A DNA stretch of 11,519 bases from Methanosarcinales archaeon (GCA_030638625.1 DAOWEE010000260.1:1-11519), one strand, 5' to 3'; positions 1 to 6,682 are shown, counted from the stretch's first letter. The notes: generated by a model not told the origin, from the sequence alone. A program made the numbers and translations.

Positions 1-10
1 TATTGTATAG

Positions 11-20
11 TTTGTACAAA
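11..20. promoter_or_regulatory. Perfect 10-bp palindrome upstream of the ferredoxin gene
   Basis: TTTGTACAAA is its own reverse complement. It lies just 5' of a possible TATA element (CATTATAAT, about 23-31) that would place a transcript start near 54, ahead of the ferredoxin ATG at 71. A palindrome immediately upstream of a TATA box suits a regulator site, but a 10-bp palindrome in AT-rich DNA can arise by chance and the left flank is cut by the window edge. Confidence 0.25.
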
Positions 21-70
21 ACCATTATAATGATGGAACTGGTTGCATAAATAGTTTATTGATGATATAA

Positions 71-253
71 ATGGAAAATGACGGATATGTAGTAGTCCAC
101 GGCTGCCGCAAATGCGGCAAGTGCGACAATATCTGCCCGGCGGGTGCCATGTACCGGGTGGATGGGGAGGCCCGGATAGATTATGATAAGTGCACACAGT
201 GTGGCAGGTGTATTGAGATTTGTCCCAACAAAGCCCTCGTCTATCTGGAATAA
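71..253 (+). CDS. Small 2[4Fe-4S] ferredoxin
   Basis: This 60-residue protein is a bacterial-type ferredoxin, a soluble low-potential electron carrier. Two CxxCxxCxxxCP motifs are visible: Cys12, 15, 18 and 22, then Cys41, 44, 47 and 51. In this family, three cysteines of one motif plus the last of the other ligate each cluster. The length is that of a minimal dicluster ferredoxin with no extra domain. The ATG at 71 has no convincing Shine-Dalgarno sequence, and a TATA-like element at about 23-31 would give a leader of roughly 18 nt. Its last 13 bases overlap the last bases of hemD, which converges on it. The redox partner cannot be told from context; ferredoxins of this type serve many oxidoreductases in methanogens. 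Confidence 0.9.
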   Translation: MENDGYVVVHGCRKCGKCDNICPAGAMYRVDGEARIDYDKCTQCGRCIEICPNKALVYLE

Positions 254-942
254 GGTGGCAGTGCCGTCAAACAACCTTCAAGTGTACCGTTTCCGGTTAT
301 ATCAGGTGTGATTCCCTTACTTTCCATGACAGCGGCACATTTTGGGCCAATGGCAACCACTGTTTTGCCGTCCAGTTCTTTTGCTGATACTCCTGCCAGT
401 ATGAATGACTTTCCGCTGGTAAAGATTACTGCGTCCACATCCGGCAGTTTTTCTTTAAATTCATGACCTGAAGGCAGCAACTGGTACGCTATGGCTTCAA
501 CTACCTGTGCACCCTGTGAGATGAGCGACTCTACAAGTTGCGGGTTTGGCACATCAGGCCGTACCAACCCTACTGTCTTACCTTTGATACGGAACCCAAG
601 GTGGGATGCGAAATGTTCAGAGGAGTATGAGGGAATGGTTTCGCATTTGAACCCCTTATCGCAGACAGCTTCGGCAGTCTTGGGACCCACTGCCACCATG
701 ACAGTACCGTCAGGTACCTTGCTGCACCGGTCAAAGAAATATTTGACACCCATTGTACTTGAGAATACCAAAAAATCCACATCGCCTTCACTCACCTTTG
801 TGCATAGCTCGTCCAGGGATTCCGGGTCTGTGGCTGGTGCAGTTTTCATGGTGGGAACCAGTACGGCCTCATGACCGTACCCTGCAAAGAGTTCCTGTGT
901 GCCTTTGGACTTTTCTTCAAGACGGGTCACTGCAATTTTCAT
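241..942 (-). CDS. hemD: Uroporphyrinogen-III synthase
   Basis: This 233-residue protein has the usual HemD length and two-lobed pattern. The family cyclises hydroxymethylbilane to uroporphyrinogen III with inversion of ring D (EC 4.2.1.75), the branch point to siroheme, cobamides and, in methanogens, coenzyme F430. Visible landmarks are the N-terminal strand MKIAVTR, then VFSSTMGVKYFF (59-70), VAVGPKTAEAV (83-93), VIFTSGKSF (172-180) and VVAIGPKCAAVMESKG (195-210) followed by the GTLEG segment near 219-223. HemD sequences diverge strongly, so the call rests on this order of motifs rather than catalytic residues. The ATG at 942 is preceded by GGAG about 12 nt upstream on the minus strand. It is transcribed convergently with the ferredoxin and overlaps its 3' end. 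No other tetrapyrrole gene lies in the window. Confidence 0.85.
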   Translation of the reverse strand: MKIAVTRLEEKSKGTQELFAGYGHEAVLVPTMKTAPATDPESLDELCTKVSEGDVDFLVFSSTMGVKYFFDRCSKVPDGTVMVAVGPKTAEAVCDKGFKCETIPSYSSEHFASHLGFRIKGKTVGLVRPDVPNPQLVESLISQGAQVVEAIAYQLLPSGHEFKEKLPDVDAVIFTSGKSFILAGVSAKELDGKTVVAIGPKCAAVMESKGITPDITGNGTLEGCLTALPPYSR

Positions 943-978
943 TGGATTTTATATCTCCAGTATATGATTTAACAGCTT

Positions 979-992
979 CCAAATTATTTTGG
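979..992. promoter_or_regulatory. Inverted repeat overlapping a possible hemD promoter
   Basis: CCAAA and TTTGG arms are separated by TTAT. Read on the minus strand, the centre is an AT-rich TATA-like element (AAAATAATTT). It would start transcription around 960, giving a leader of about 18 nt that contains the hemD GGAG site. The arms could be an operator, but they are only 5 bp long, so this is a weak call. Confidence 0.25.
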
Positions 993-1062
993 CTGCATTA
1001 CAAGAAAATCCACCCTGCGGTCGGATTAACCTGGCTACACAAAGTTACACTCCAAGTACTAT

Positions 1063-1077
1063 CAAAAAATTTATATC
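1063..1077 (+). promoter_or_regulatory. Archaeal BRE/TATA promoter of the TctA gene
   Basis: A purine run (CAAAAAA, 1063-1069) followed by TTTATATC (1070-1077) is a good match to an archaeal BRE plus TATA box. A start about 26 nt downstream falls near 1099-1100, ahead of a small leader ORF at 1115 and the permease ATG at 1156. This is the best-looking promoter in the first third of the window. The rest of the 943-1114 gap holds no convincing gene. Confidence 0.55.
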
Positions 1078-1114
1078 CGTTCATCCGGTTTGAGTACTCC
1101 GAAGGATAGTATCA

Positions 1115-1159
1115 ATGAACATCAACATTTACATCAATGACAGAGGAAGTCAGGCATGA
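1115..1159 (+). CDS. 14-codon leader ORF overlapping the TctA start (ATGA)
   Basis: ATG at 1115 opens a 14-residue reading frame, MNINIYINDRGSQA, that stops with TGA at 1157-1159. The stop overlaps the permease start codon as ATGA, the arrangement typical of translationally coupled genes. A GAAGGA-like Shine-Dalgarno sequence lies at about 1101-1106, and the upstream TATA box would place both the site and the ORF on the transcript. The permease's own ribosome binding site (GAGGAA, 1143-1148) lies inside this small frame, so ribosomes translating it would cross that site. The peptide is rich in Asn and Ile and matches nothing I recognise. It may be a true leader peptide or a chance frame. Confidence 0.35.
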   Translation: MNINIYINDRGSQA

Positions 1160-2448
1160 ATCTCAGTCTGCTTCTAATTTGTATTGTGGCAGGGTTTTTA
1201 CTCGGTGTGCTCAGCGGACTCGTACCCGGTATCCATACCAATACCTTCGCTTTCATTTTAGCTGCCTTTGCTCCATGGTTGCTTGAGTTAGGCTTATCAC
1301 CGCTATGTATTGCAGCCACTATAGTCTCAACTTCACTCACCCATACATTTCTTAACATCATTCCTTCGGTTTTCCTGGGTGCACCAGAGGCAGATACGTC
1401 ACTGGCAGTGCTTCCGGGACACCAGTTGCTGCTGGACGGGTTCGGCGCCGAGGCAGTGAGACTGTCGGCGTTGGGCAGTGCAGGTTCAGTCTTGGTCTCA
1501 CTTGTATTGTTATTGCCCCTTTCAGTATTTTTTGCCAGTGTGTATCCACTGGTGGATGGTTACATGGGCTGGATACTGTTGGCTGTGGTGATGGTAATGA
1601 TATATACAGAGCGGGGAGAGGTGATAGAAGGGCAGGGCTCACTTGTACGCTTGAAATACAGGGCATTTGCAACCATGTTATTCTTGATGTCAGGATTACT
1701 GGGTATGATGGCATTTGAGTCCCAGGCGTTAATGAAGCCCATTATCACCGTAGGGGAACCTTCCATACTGATGCCATTGTTCAGCGGTCTGTTCGGTGCA
1801 TCAATGCTTATTATCAGCATGATGACCGATACTGTGATTCCTCTACAGGTAAGTTCCAGGCTCGTGCTGCCCAGAAGGCGCATATTGCGGGGCACCATCA
1901 TCGGGAGTGCTGCCGGGTCATTTGTGGCATGGCTGCCCGGTATTACAGGTGCTGTGGCCACAGTACTGGCCCGGATTGGAGTTAAGGAGGATTATTCGGA
2001 TGAGGATTCAGGGCGGGAGTTTATAGTATCCCTGTCTGGCGTCAATACGGCAAACGCCATTTTTGGTCTTGTGGCGTTCTATGTGATAGGCAAGACCCGT
2101 AGCGGTGCTATGGTGGCAGTGGCAGATATTATGGATGGCATAGCCTTTGACCTTGAAGTCCTGACCTTCCTGTTATTGATAATGGTCGGAGTTTCAATAG
2201 CAGCGTATTTTATGACTATTTACCTGGGTGACAGGATATTGTCCATAGTGACCAGGATAAATTACCGGATGCTGTGTCAGGGTGTACTGACCGGGTTGAC
2301 GGTAGTGGTATTCTTCCTCTCAGGCTGGTTCGGGCTTGTGGTGTTCGCAATGGCCGTACCCATCGGGATGCTGGCGCCCTACCTGAAAGTACGAAGGTCG
2401 CATGCCATGGGTGCGCTGCTATTGCCGCTGCTCATGTTTTATTTCTAA
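1156..2448 (+). CDS. TctA-family (DUF112) membrane permease
   Basis: This 430-residue, very hydrophobic protein resembles the large membrane subunit of tripartite tricarboxylate transporters. Two family-type signatures occur in pseudo-repeat halves: GVLSGLVPGIHTNT (17-30) and GSFVAWLPGITGAVATVLARIG (254-275). The first half also carries IIPSVFLGAPEADTSLAVLPGH (68-89, interrupted here only for description), which corresponds to the PG/DG substrate-loop region of TctA. Roughly ten or more membrane segments are apparent, with a basic loop at 238-245 and an acidic loop at 276-287. Bacterial TctA is about 500 residues and works with TctB and a periplasmic TctC; neither partner is here, so this is a solo archaeal form of unknown substrate. 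The ATG follows GAGGAA with a 7-nt spacer. The MgtC/DUF4010 gene lies 52 bp downstream. Confidence 0.7.
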   Translation: MNLSLLLICIVAGFLLGVLSGLVPGIHTNTFAFILAAFAPWLLELGLSPLCIAATIVSTSLTHTFLNIIPSVFLGAPEADTSLAVLPGHQLLLDGFGAEAVRLSALGSAGSVLVSLVLLLPLSVFFASVYPLVDGYMGWILLAVVMVMIYTERGEVIEGQGSLVRLKYRAFATMLFLMSGLLGMMAFESQALMKPIITVGEPSILMPLFSGLFGASMLIISMMTDTVIPLQVSSRLVLPRRRILRGTIIGSAAGSFVAWLPGITGAVATVLARIGVKEDYSDEDSGREFIVSLSGVNTANAIFGLVAFYVIGKTRSGAMVAVADIMDGIAFDLEVLTFLLLIMVGVSIAAYFMTIYLGDRILSIVTRINYRMLCQGVLTGLTVVVFFLSGWFGLVVFAMAVPIGMLAPYLKVRRSHAMGALLLPLLMFYF

Positions 2449-2468
2449 AAAAAGCAAAGGATACTCTT

Positions 2469-2480
2469 ATTAATTTTAAG
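2469..2480 (+). promoter_or_regulatory. Possible TATA box of the MgtC/DUF4010 gene
   Basis: ATTAATTTTAAG is AT-rich and centred about 26 nt before the GTG at 2501. A start here would give an essentially leaderless transcript beginning at that GTG, which fits the absence of a Shine-Dalgarno sequence. The gene could also be co-transcribed with the permease upstream. Confidence 0.35.
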
Positions 2481-2500
2481 AACATCAATAATAATATTCA

Positions 2501-3853
2501 GTGAGCGTGCCGCACATGTATGACATATATGGACTTGTCGTCTTTACCATCCAGCAATGGCTGTCCTATATAGACCCGGTCACCTATGATTTTTTAGAAA
2601 AATTCGGTCTATCCGGATTGATAGGCATCCTCATAGGCTTAGAGCGGGAACGCAAATCAGACGGTAAAGACATATTTGCCGGGGCCAGAACCTATGCCAT
2701 AGCAGCCATATCAGGCATGATAGGCACATACATTGCAATAAACCAGGGCATGTACGAGATATTATACCTGACAATGGTCTTTTTTGGGGTCATAGCTGCC
2801 ATCGTGGTATACATAAAAAATGTAGTGTACCGGCAGGTGGGTACTACTGGTGGCGTAACCATGTACTTTGTGTTCCTGATGGGAGTGATGGTGGCCTTTG
2901 ACTATTATCTATTTGCGATAATGGGTGCCGTGGCTGTTACATTCCTGCTGGTAGAAAAACATACGCTCAGGGATTTTGCCACTCACCTGAACCAGAATGA
3001 GGTAACCAATGCGGTCCAGTTTTTGATAGTACTATTTATCCTGTTCCCTGTCACCCCTAACACTACAATACTGGAAGTATTGAATCCAAGGTACATACTG
3101 GGCATCGTGGTAATGGTTTCATCCATCAGTTTTATCAGTTTCCTGCTAATGAAAAAGGCCGGCACTGAGCGGGGCATACCCTTGTCAGGTTTTATCGGCG
3201 GACTGGTCAACAGTGAAGCCACCACTGGTTCCCTTGCATCCCTTGCCAAAAAGAAGAACGAACTTGTAGATGCCAGTTACCGCGGTATAGTGCTGTCAAA
3301 TGCCACCATGCTGATACGAAACATGGTTATCGCTTTTATCGTAGACCCCACTGGACAGGTCCTGTTATTTATGCTCCCGCCCCAGCTGGTCATTACTGCT
3401 GTGAACATAGGTATGGTGGTAAAGAAAAACCGGCCGCTGGTCGAGGGCAGCGAGTCGTTAGATATTGAATCTCCATTTGCCCTCAAACCTGCGTTCAAGT
3501 TTGCATTTGGGTTCACTCTCCTCATGCTCGTATCTTATTACCTTAACCTGTGGTTTGGTAATGCCGGTGTGTTTATGGTGGCACTGGGTGGTCTGGTCAG
3601 TTCAGCAGCGGTCACAGCATCAGTGGGTGCCCTTGCATTTGGTGGTTCACTCTCACCAACAACGGCAGCTCTGGTGGCGGTGCTGGCAAGCGTGATAAGT
3701 ACCTCGAACAAGATATTGCTGGTGTGGTGGTCTGGTTCAGATGAACTGGGACAGATGGTGAAAAGTAGTTTTAGGATTTTGATGGGTGTGGGTGCGGCTG
3801 CACTGGTATTATGGGCATTGGGCCTGCCCTTGTTCGAAAAAATACTGATTTAA
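2501..3853 (+). CDS. MgtC/SapB-type protein with C-terminal DUF4010 domain
   Basis: This is a 450-residue integral membrane protein. The N-terminal part (about 35-160) is MgtC-like: GLSGLIGILIGLERE (36-50), then AGARTYAIAAISGMIG (60-75) and a Gly/Thr segment, VGTTGGVT (113-120). The remainder (about 175-445) fits DUF4010. Two matching motifs inside it, GGLVNSEATTGSLASLA (233-249) and GGLVSSAAVTASVGALA (363-379), point to an internal duplication. MgtC proteins are tied to low-Mg2+ survival and ATP-synthase modulation in bacteria; the role of the fused form is unsettled, though small-ion transport is plausible. The GTG at 2501 has no ribosome binding site but sits at leaderless distance from a TATA element. 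An in-frame ATG at 2516 is the alternative and loses only five residues. Confidence 0.75.
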   Translation: MSVPHMYDIYGLVVFTIQQWLSYIDPVTYDFLEKFGLSGLIGILIGLERERKSDGKDIFAGARTYAIAAISGMIGTYIAINQGMYEILYLTMVFFGVIAAIVVYIKNVVYRQVGTTGGVTMYFVFLMGVMVAFDYYLFAIMGAVAVTFLLVEKHTLRDFATHLNQNEVTNAVQFLIVLFILFPVTPNTTILEVLNPRYILGIVVMVSSISFISFLLMKKAGTERGIPLSGFIGGLVNSEATTGSLASLAKKKNELVDASYRGIVLSNATMLIRNMVIAFIVDPTGQVLLFMLPPQLVITAVNIGMVVKKNRPLVEGSESLDIESPFALKPAFKFAFGFTLLMLVSYYLNLWFGNAGVFMVALGGLVSSAAVTASVGALAFGGSLSPTTAALVAVLASVISTSNKILLVWWSGSDELGQMVKSSFRILMGVGAAALVLWALGLPLFEKILI

Positions 3854-3890
3854 GCCATCTAATTTTATGAGGCAGTTACTGGTTGTATTG

Positions 3891-3920
3891 GTAGTTACAT
3901 GTAATTACATGTAGTTACAG
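3891..3920 (+). repeat. Three tandem 10-bp units containing an 18-bp palindrome
   Basis: Three consecutive copies of GTARTTACAT (the last ends in G) occur at 3891-3900, 3901-3910 and 3911-3920. Their 10-bp period matches one helical turn. Within them, TACATGTAATTACATGTA (3896-3913) is a perfect 18-bp palindrome. A partial unit, CAGTTAC, lies about two turns upstream at 3873-3879, and another TTAC at 3943-3946. The array ends about 40 bp before a TATA-like element (3954-3966), a suitable position for an upstream activator or a multimeric repressor. It is too short and regular to be a CRISPR repeat. Confidence 0.55.
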
Positions 3921-3953
3921 ATGCGATCAGGTTTGGTATGTGTTACGGGTAAA

Positions 3954-3966
3954 ACATATTTATCAT
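3954..3966 (+). promoter_or_regulatory. Probable TATA box before the 53-codon ORF
   Basis: ACATATTTATCAT, preceded by an A-rich stretch (GTAAAA), resembles an archaeal TATA box. Initiation would fall near 3987-3990 and leave a leader of about 40 nt containing the AAGGAG site at 4015-4020. It lies downstream of the phased repeat and upstream of both the small ORF and moaA. Confidence 0.4.
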
Positions 3967-4030
3967 AAACACAGGATTAGATTAATTGGTGTCCAACCAC
4001 CAGTATGTCGTATTAAGGAGAACTTGAAAT

Positions 4031-4192
4031 ATGAGTGATGGTGTTTATAGGGGTCATCCAACCCGGATTGATGACCTGGCAGTAATGGTGGCAAGCGATT
4101 GTGTGGAACTCAGGTCGTTCTTTCCCACACCGTTCGAGGACATCTCATCTGTTTTAATCCAATGCGGCAGCGCAGTTATCATACGCCAATAA
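4031..4192 (+). CDS. Hypothetical 53-residue protein
   Basis: The frame opens with ATG at 4031 and ends with TAA at 4190-4192. AAGGAG at 4015-4020, with a 10-nt spacer, is among the best ribosome binding sites in the window, and a TATA-like element lies upstream. The peptide begins MSDGVYRGHPTRIDDLAVMV and continues with SDCVELRSFFPTPFEDIS before a hydrophobic tail ending VIIRQ. It is soluble-looking with two cysteines and has no signal peptide or recognisable motif. Typical archaeal codon use and an ordinary amino-acid mix favour a real or formerly real gene. It could instead be the 5' remnant of a longer gene, but I found no continuation in other frames before moaA; the following 91 bp are AT-rich and look non-coding. 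Confidence 0.45.
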   Translation: MSDGVYRGHPTRIDDLAVMVASDCVELRSFFPTPFEDISSVLIQCGSAVIIRQ

Positions 4193-4251
4193 GCCTGACC
4201 TGAACAATGCACATAAGTTTTGTATGTAACCAAATCTGATTAATCAACACC

Positions 4252-4261
4252 TTTAACTTAA
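4252..4261 (+). promoter_or_regulatory. Possible TATA box for moaA
   Basis: TTTAACTTAA is centred about 27-28 nt before the moaA ATG at 4284 and would give a leaderless or near-leaderless transcript. No Shine-Dalgarno sequence precedes the ATG, which agrees with this. Transcription from the promoter at about 3954 could also read through. Confidence 0.35.
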
Positions 4262-4283
4262 CCGTTTGCATTATACTATATCT

Positions 4284-5183
4284 ATGCAACCCGATGCACT
4301 CATTGACCCTTTCGGACGTGGGATTACAAGCCTGCGCATATCCATTACCGGCCAGTGTAATCTCAACTGTTTCTATTGCCATAACGAGGGGCAGAGCGGG
4401 CATGAGTCGCAGATGAGTGCCGGACACATTGCCAATATCATTAGTACAGCAGCAAAACTGGGGGTAAATAAGGTAAAGTTCTCGGGAGGCGAGCCCCTGA
4501 TGCGCCATGATTTCGAAGATATACTGGCAGCAATCCCTGAATTTCGAAACGTTTCTGCCACCACTAACGGGGTACTGCTCCCAAAAAGGGCGGCTACACT
4601 CAAATCTGCCGGGCTGGACCGGGTCAATGTCAGCCTTGATACACTCAAACCCCAAACCTATGCCAGTATATGCCGGTGCAGCGAGAACGTACATAGTATG
4701 GTGCTGGATGGTGTACGCTCGGCAGTGGATGCTGGCCTGACCCCTGTCAAATTGAATATGGTGATGCTCAAAGGTATCAATGAAGATGAACTGGATGACA
4801 TGATATCCTTTACGAGAGGGTTTGACGGGGATGTGATATTACAACTGATTGAACCTATGGACTTTGGCAACTATGGTGGCAGTGTGGACATGGATATCAT
4901 TGAAAAGGACCTTGCATCCAGGGCATCAGATGTGGTTGAGCGCAAGATGCACCGCAGGAAGAAGTATATGGTGGACGGCGCCGAAGTGGAAGTGGTAAGA
5001 CCTATTGATAATTCCCGGTTTTGTGCTAATTGCAGCCGTCTCAGGGTGACCGCTGATGGTAAATTAAAACCATGCCTGCTGGTGGACGATAACCTTGTGG
5101 ACGTTGGACGTGCAGATATTCAAGAGCTTGAATCGTTGTTCTACAAAGCCGTAAGCCTGCGCGAGCCATTCTATAAGGGCTGA
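4284..5183 (+). CDS. moaA: GTP 3',8-cyclase (radical SAM, molybdopterin synthesis)
   Basis: MoaA is a radical-SAM enzyme that, with MoaC, converts GTP to cyclic pyranopterin monophosphate in molybdopterin synthesis; methanogens need the cofactor for formylmethanofuran dehydrogenase. The 299-residue protein has the N-terminal 4Fe-4S/SAM motif CNLNCFYC (Cys25, 29, 32), SGGEP at 67-71, TTNG at 93-96 and NVSLD at 115-119. The C-terminal substrate cluster motif FCANCSRLR with a later cysteine gives Cys247, 250 and 264, spaced CxxCx13C as in MoaA. The N-terminal DPFGRGITSLRISITGQCN is also typical. The ORF is open back to a TTG at 4266, but the ATG at 4284 matches family length and a leaderless promoter. 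The tail ends REPFYKG, without the paired glycines that end bacterial MoaA. It converges on the SpoIIM gene 16 bp away; no other moa gene is in the window. Confidence 0.92.
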   Translation: MQPDALIDPFGRGITSLRISITGQCNLNCFYCHNEGQSGHESQMSAGHIANIISTAAKLGVNKVKFSGGEPLMRHDFEDILAAIPEFRNVSATTNGVLLPKRAATLKSAGLDRVNVSLDTLKPQTYASICRCSENVHSMVLDGVRSAVDAGLTPVKLNMVMLKGINEDELDDMISFTRGFDGDVILQLIEPMDFGNYGGSVDMDIIEKDLASRASDVVERKMHRRKKYMVDGAEVEVVRPIDNSRFCANCSRLRVTADGKLKPCLLVDDNLVDVGRADIQELESLFYKAVSLREPFYKG

Positions 5184-5199
5184 TATTCAAAGGCTGATA

Positions 5200-5835
5200 T
5201 CAGGATATTAATAAATATACAATGGCAGAGGTTATGAATGTCTCGATAAGAGCAGCTATAAACAGCAACGGTACAATTACTTTGATAAAGAACCTGATTG
5301 CCTGGAACAATTCCTGTTTAATGTTTACATCCATTTTTTTTGATAATTTCAGGAATACAAGATAGCCAAGTCTCAGACCTATGGCTGCACTGATAAATAT
5401 CATGGGCAGCTCGATTATTCCGTGTGGGATGAGGGCGGCCAGTACTATCAGTATGCCGATTTCCCTGGCAACATCGAACACCACCACGCCGATAAAAAAA
5501 CCGTTAACAAGAATGAACAGTATGGGCCAGAGCCCGAAAACCACACCAAGCAGCATGGCAATAAAACTATTGAGTGTGTTATTTGCAAAGATGAACAGCA
5601 TAATAATCAAGGGAGATTCATCTGCTATCCAACCGTAGGATTCCTCGAACTGTCCCATCATCTGTTCAACTATACCTGGGTTGAAGTATCCTGCCAGGTA
5701 TCCTGCTATAACGGAAGCCACGAACAGGCTTGTAATAATCAGAAGATACGGGCGCAGTAGTGTGATGTACGCGCGAACTTCCGGTGTGGTGCTAGGTACG
5801 GGGTCGTTCCAGAAAGCTTCATCAGTATCAGTCAT
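5200..5835 (-). CDS. SpoIIM-family (DUF95) membrane protein
   Basis: This 211-residue membrane protein matches the stage II sporulation protein M family. In sporulating bacteria SpoIIM is part of the engulfment machinery; archaea do not sporulate, and homologues there have no assigned role. The core signature is visible at 83-118: FANNTLNSFIAMLLGVVFG then a WPILFILVNGFFIGVV stretch. IPHGIIELPMI (136-146) and LIET (196-199) follow in the family order. About five membrane segments are apparent (near 28-50, 75-101, 104-121, 126-150 and 183-210), with a soluble acidic N-terminus. Its ATG overlaps the DUF63 stop as ATGA, so the two are almost certainly co-transcribed and translationally coupled. 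The 3' end meets moaA tail to tail. Confidence 0.8.
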   Translation of the reverse strand: MTDTDEAFWNDPVPSTTPEVRAYITLLRPYLLIITSLFVASVIAGYLAGYFNPGIVEQMMGQFEESYGWIADESPLIIMLFIFANNTLNSFIAMLLGVVFGLWPILFILVNGFFIGVVVFDVAREIGILIVLAALIPHGIIELPMIFISAAIGLRLGYLVFLKLSKKMDVNIKQELFQAIRFFIKVIVPLLFIAALIETFITSAIVYLLIS

Positions 5836-6680
5836 ATTCCCAATACCATCCTGACCGTGTTCCTGGTCGCAGGTGCCAGGCCAAGTACAATGATAGTCAG
5901 TTTTACAAGGTCTCTAAGCCGTTTTGATTCATCATCGTCATCGAATTGGGTGTCAAGAATGTATATGACTGGAATGAATATCATGAGTTTCAAAGGGAAC
6001 ATGATGCCCGCCGTCCCTGTCAGGTCGATAAGGAATGAGGGAACAACGTGTTTCTCGTAGTAACCCAGAAAGTCCACACCAAAGAAGGTGGATGAAGCAT
6101 CCAGCAGGTGTGCCAGGAGTATGGTGATATTGATGCGCTGGGTGAACATGTTATACCCGGCGCGACTGGCCACCAGATATATTATTGTTGCAAGTGCAAC
6201 TCCCATAAACGGTATTATGAACAGAGCTGTGGTGTTTGTGATACCTTCATTGGACAGCAGCACTCCCAGATTGATCAGTACCCACACAATCCCTGCAGCT
6301 CCGAACGCTTTTTTCCAGTCATCCACGAAGCCGACCCTGTGCAGTGCGATGGACAGGACAAGTAGTAGAACGGTTATCAGGAACATCAGTATGTAAATGG
6401 GAGGGGTAATGAACAGGTACTGCCATGGCGGGCTGAACAGTTCAGCATCTTCAAAGACCCTGAGTGTGGAGCCGGCTATGATGTAGGGGATGATGGTCTT
6501 GATAAAATCCCAGTCCGCCTTTACGTTAAGTCTGTCAAGTAATTTTAGCACACCGAACAGGCATAGTCCCAGAAGAATGGCCCATGTTATTGTATTCACG
6601 GGGTTATACCCTGTGTCGTAGATTATGGGGTCAATGTAGTATTTGTAAATGAAGTCTTGTATGCCTTCTAAAATCCCCAT
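5832..6680 (-). CDS. DUF63-family integral membrane protein
   Basis: This 282-residue protein fits the archaeal DUF63 family, whose function is unknown. About seven or eight membrane segments are seen. Conserved-looking stretches are GSTLRVFEDAELF (70-82), ITPPIYI (91-97), HLLDASSTFFGVDFLGYYEK (191-210), FPLKL (228-232) and GLAPATRNTVRMVLG (267-281). Several charged residues sit in or beside membrane segments (Arg74, Glu77, Asp78, His191, Asp194, Lys231, Arg273). This suggests a catalytic or transport site rather than a simple structural protein; that is my inference. On the minus strand GAGGT precedes the ATG at 6680 with an 8-nt spacer. It is first in a two-gene operon with the SpoIIM-like gene and diverges from egsA across only 30 bp. 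Confidence 0.78.
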   Translation of the reverse strand: MGILEGIQDFIYKYYIDPIIYDTGYNPVNTITWAILLGLCLFGVLKLLDRLNVKADWDFIKTIIPYIIAGSTLRVFEDAELFSPPWQYLFITPPIYILMFLITVLLLVLSIALHRVGFVDDWKKAFGAAGIVWVLINLGVLLSNEGITNTTALFIIPFMGVALATIIYLVASRAGYNMFTQRINITILLAHLLDASSTFFGVDFLGYYEKHVVPSFLIDLTGTAGIMFPLKLMIFIPVIYILDTQFDDDDESKRLRDLVKLTIIVLGLAPATRNTVRMVLGI

Positions 6681-6682
6681 AG

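Noticed and set aside
753..1109. 118-codon + strand frame spanning hemD and the upstream gap
   Set aside because: It overlaps the start of hemD antisense, runs through a probable promoter region, and its composition (many Trp, Pro and His) is not protein-like.
3891..3920. CRISPR-like repeat
   Set aside because: The units are 10 bp, directly adjacent and without spacers, and no cas genes are present.
3854..4283. Possible RNA gene in the 430-bp stretch before moaA
   Set aside because: I found no tRNA T-loop sequence, no long GC-rich stem and no riboswitch core such as a molybdate-binding motif. The region is explained better by the repeat, a promoter and a short ORF.
4179..4694. 171-codon open frame on the - strand over moaA
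   Set aside because: It overlaps the unmistakable MoaA cluster motifs on the other strand and has no recognisable domain, so it is a shadow frame.
5178..5203. Repeated GGCTGATAT (5178-5186 and 5192-5200) and a CTGATATCAG palindrome between moaA and the SpoIIM gene
   Set aside because: It spans the two stop codons, has no adjoining T-tract on either strand, and is short enough to be chance or local slippage, so I did not call it a terminator or operator.
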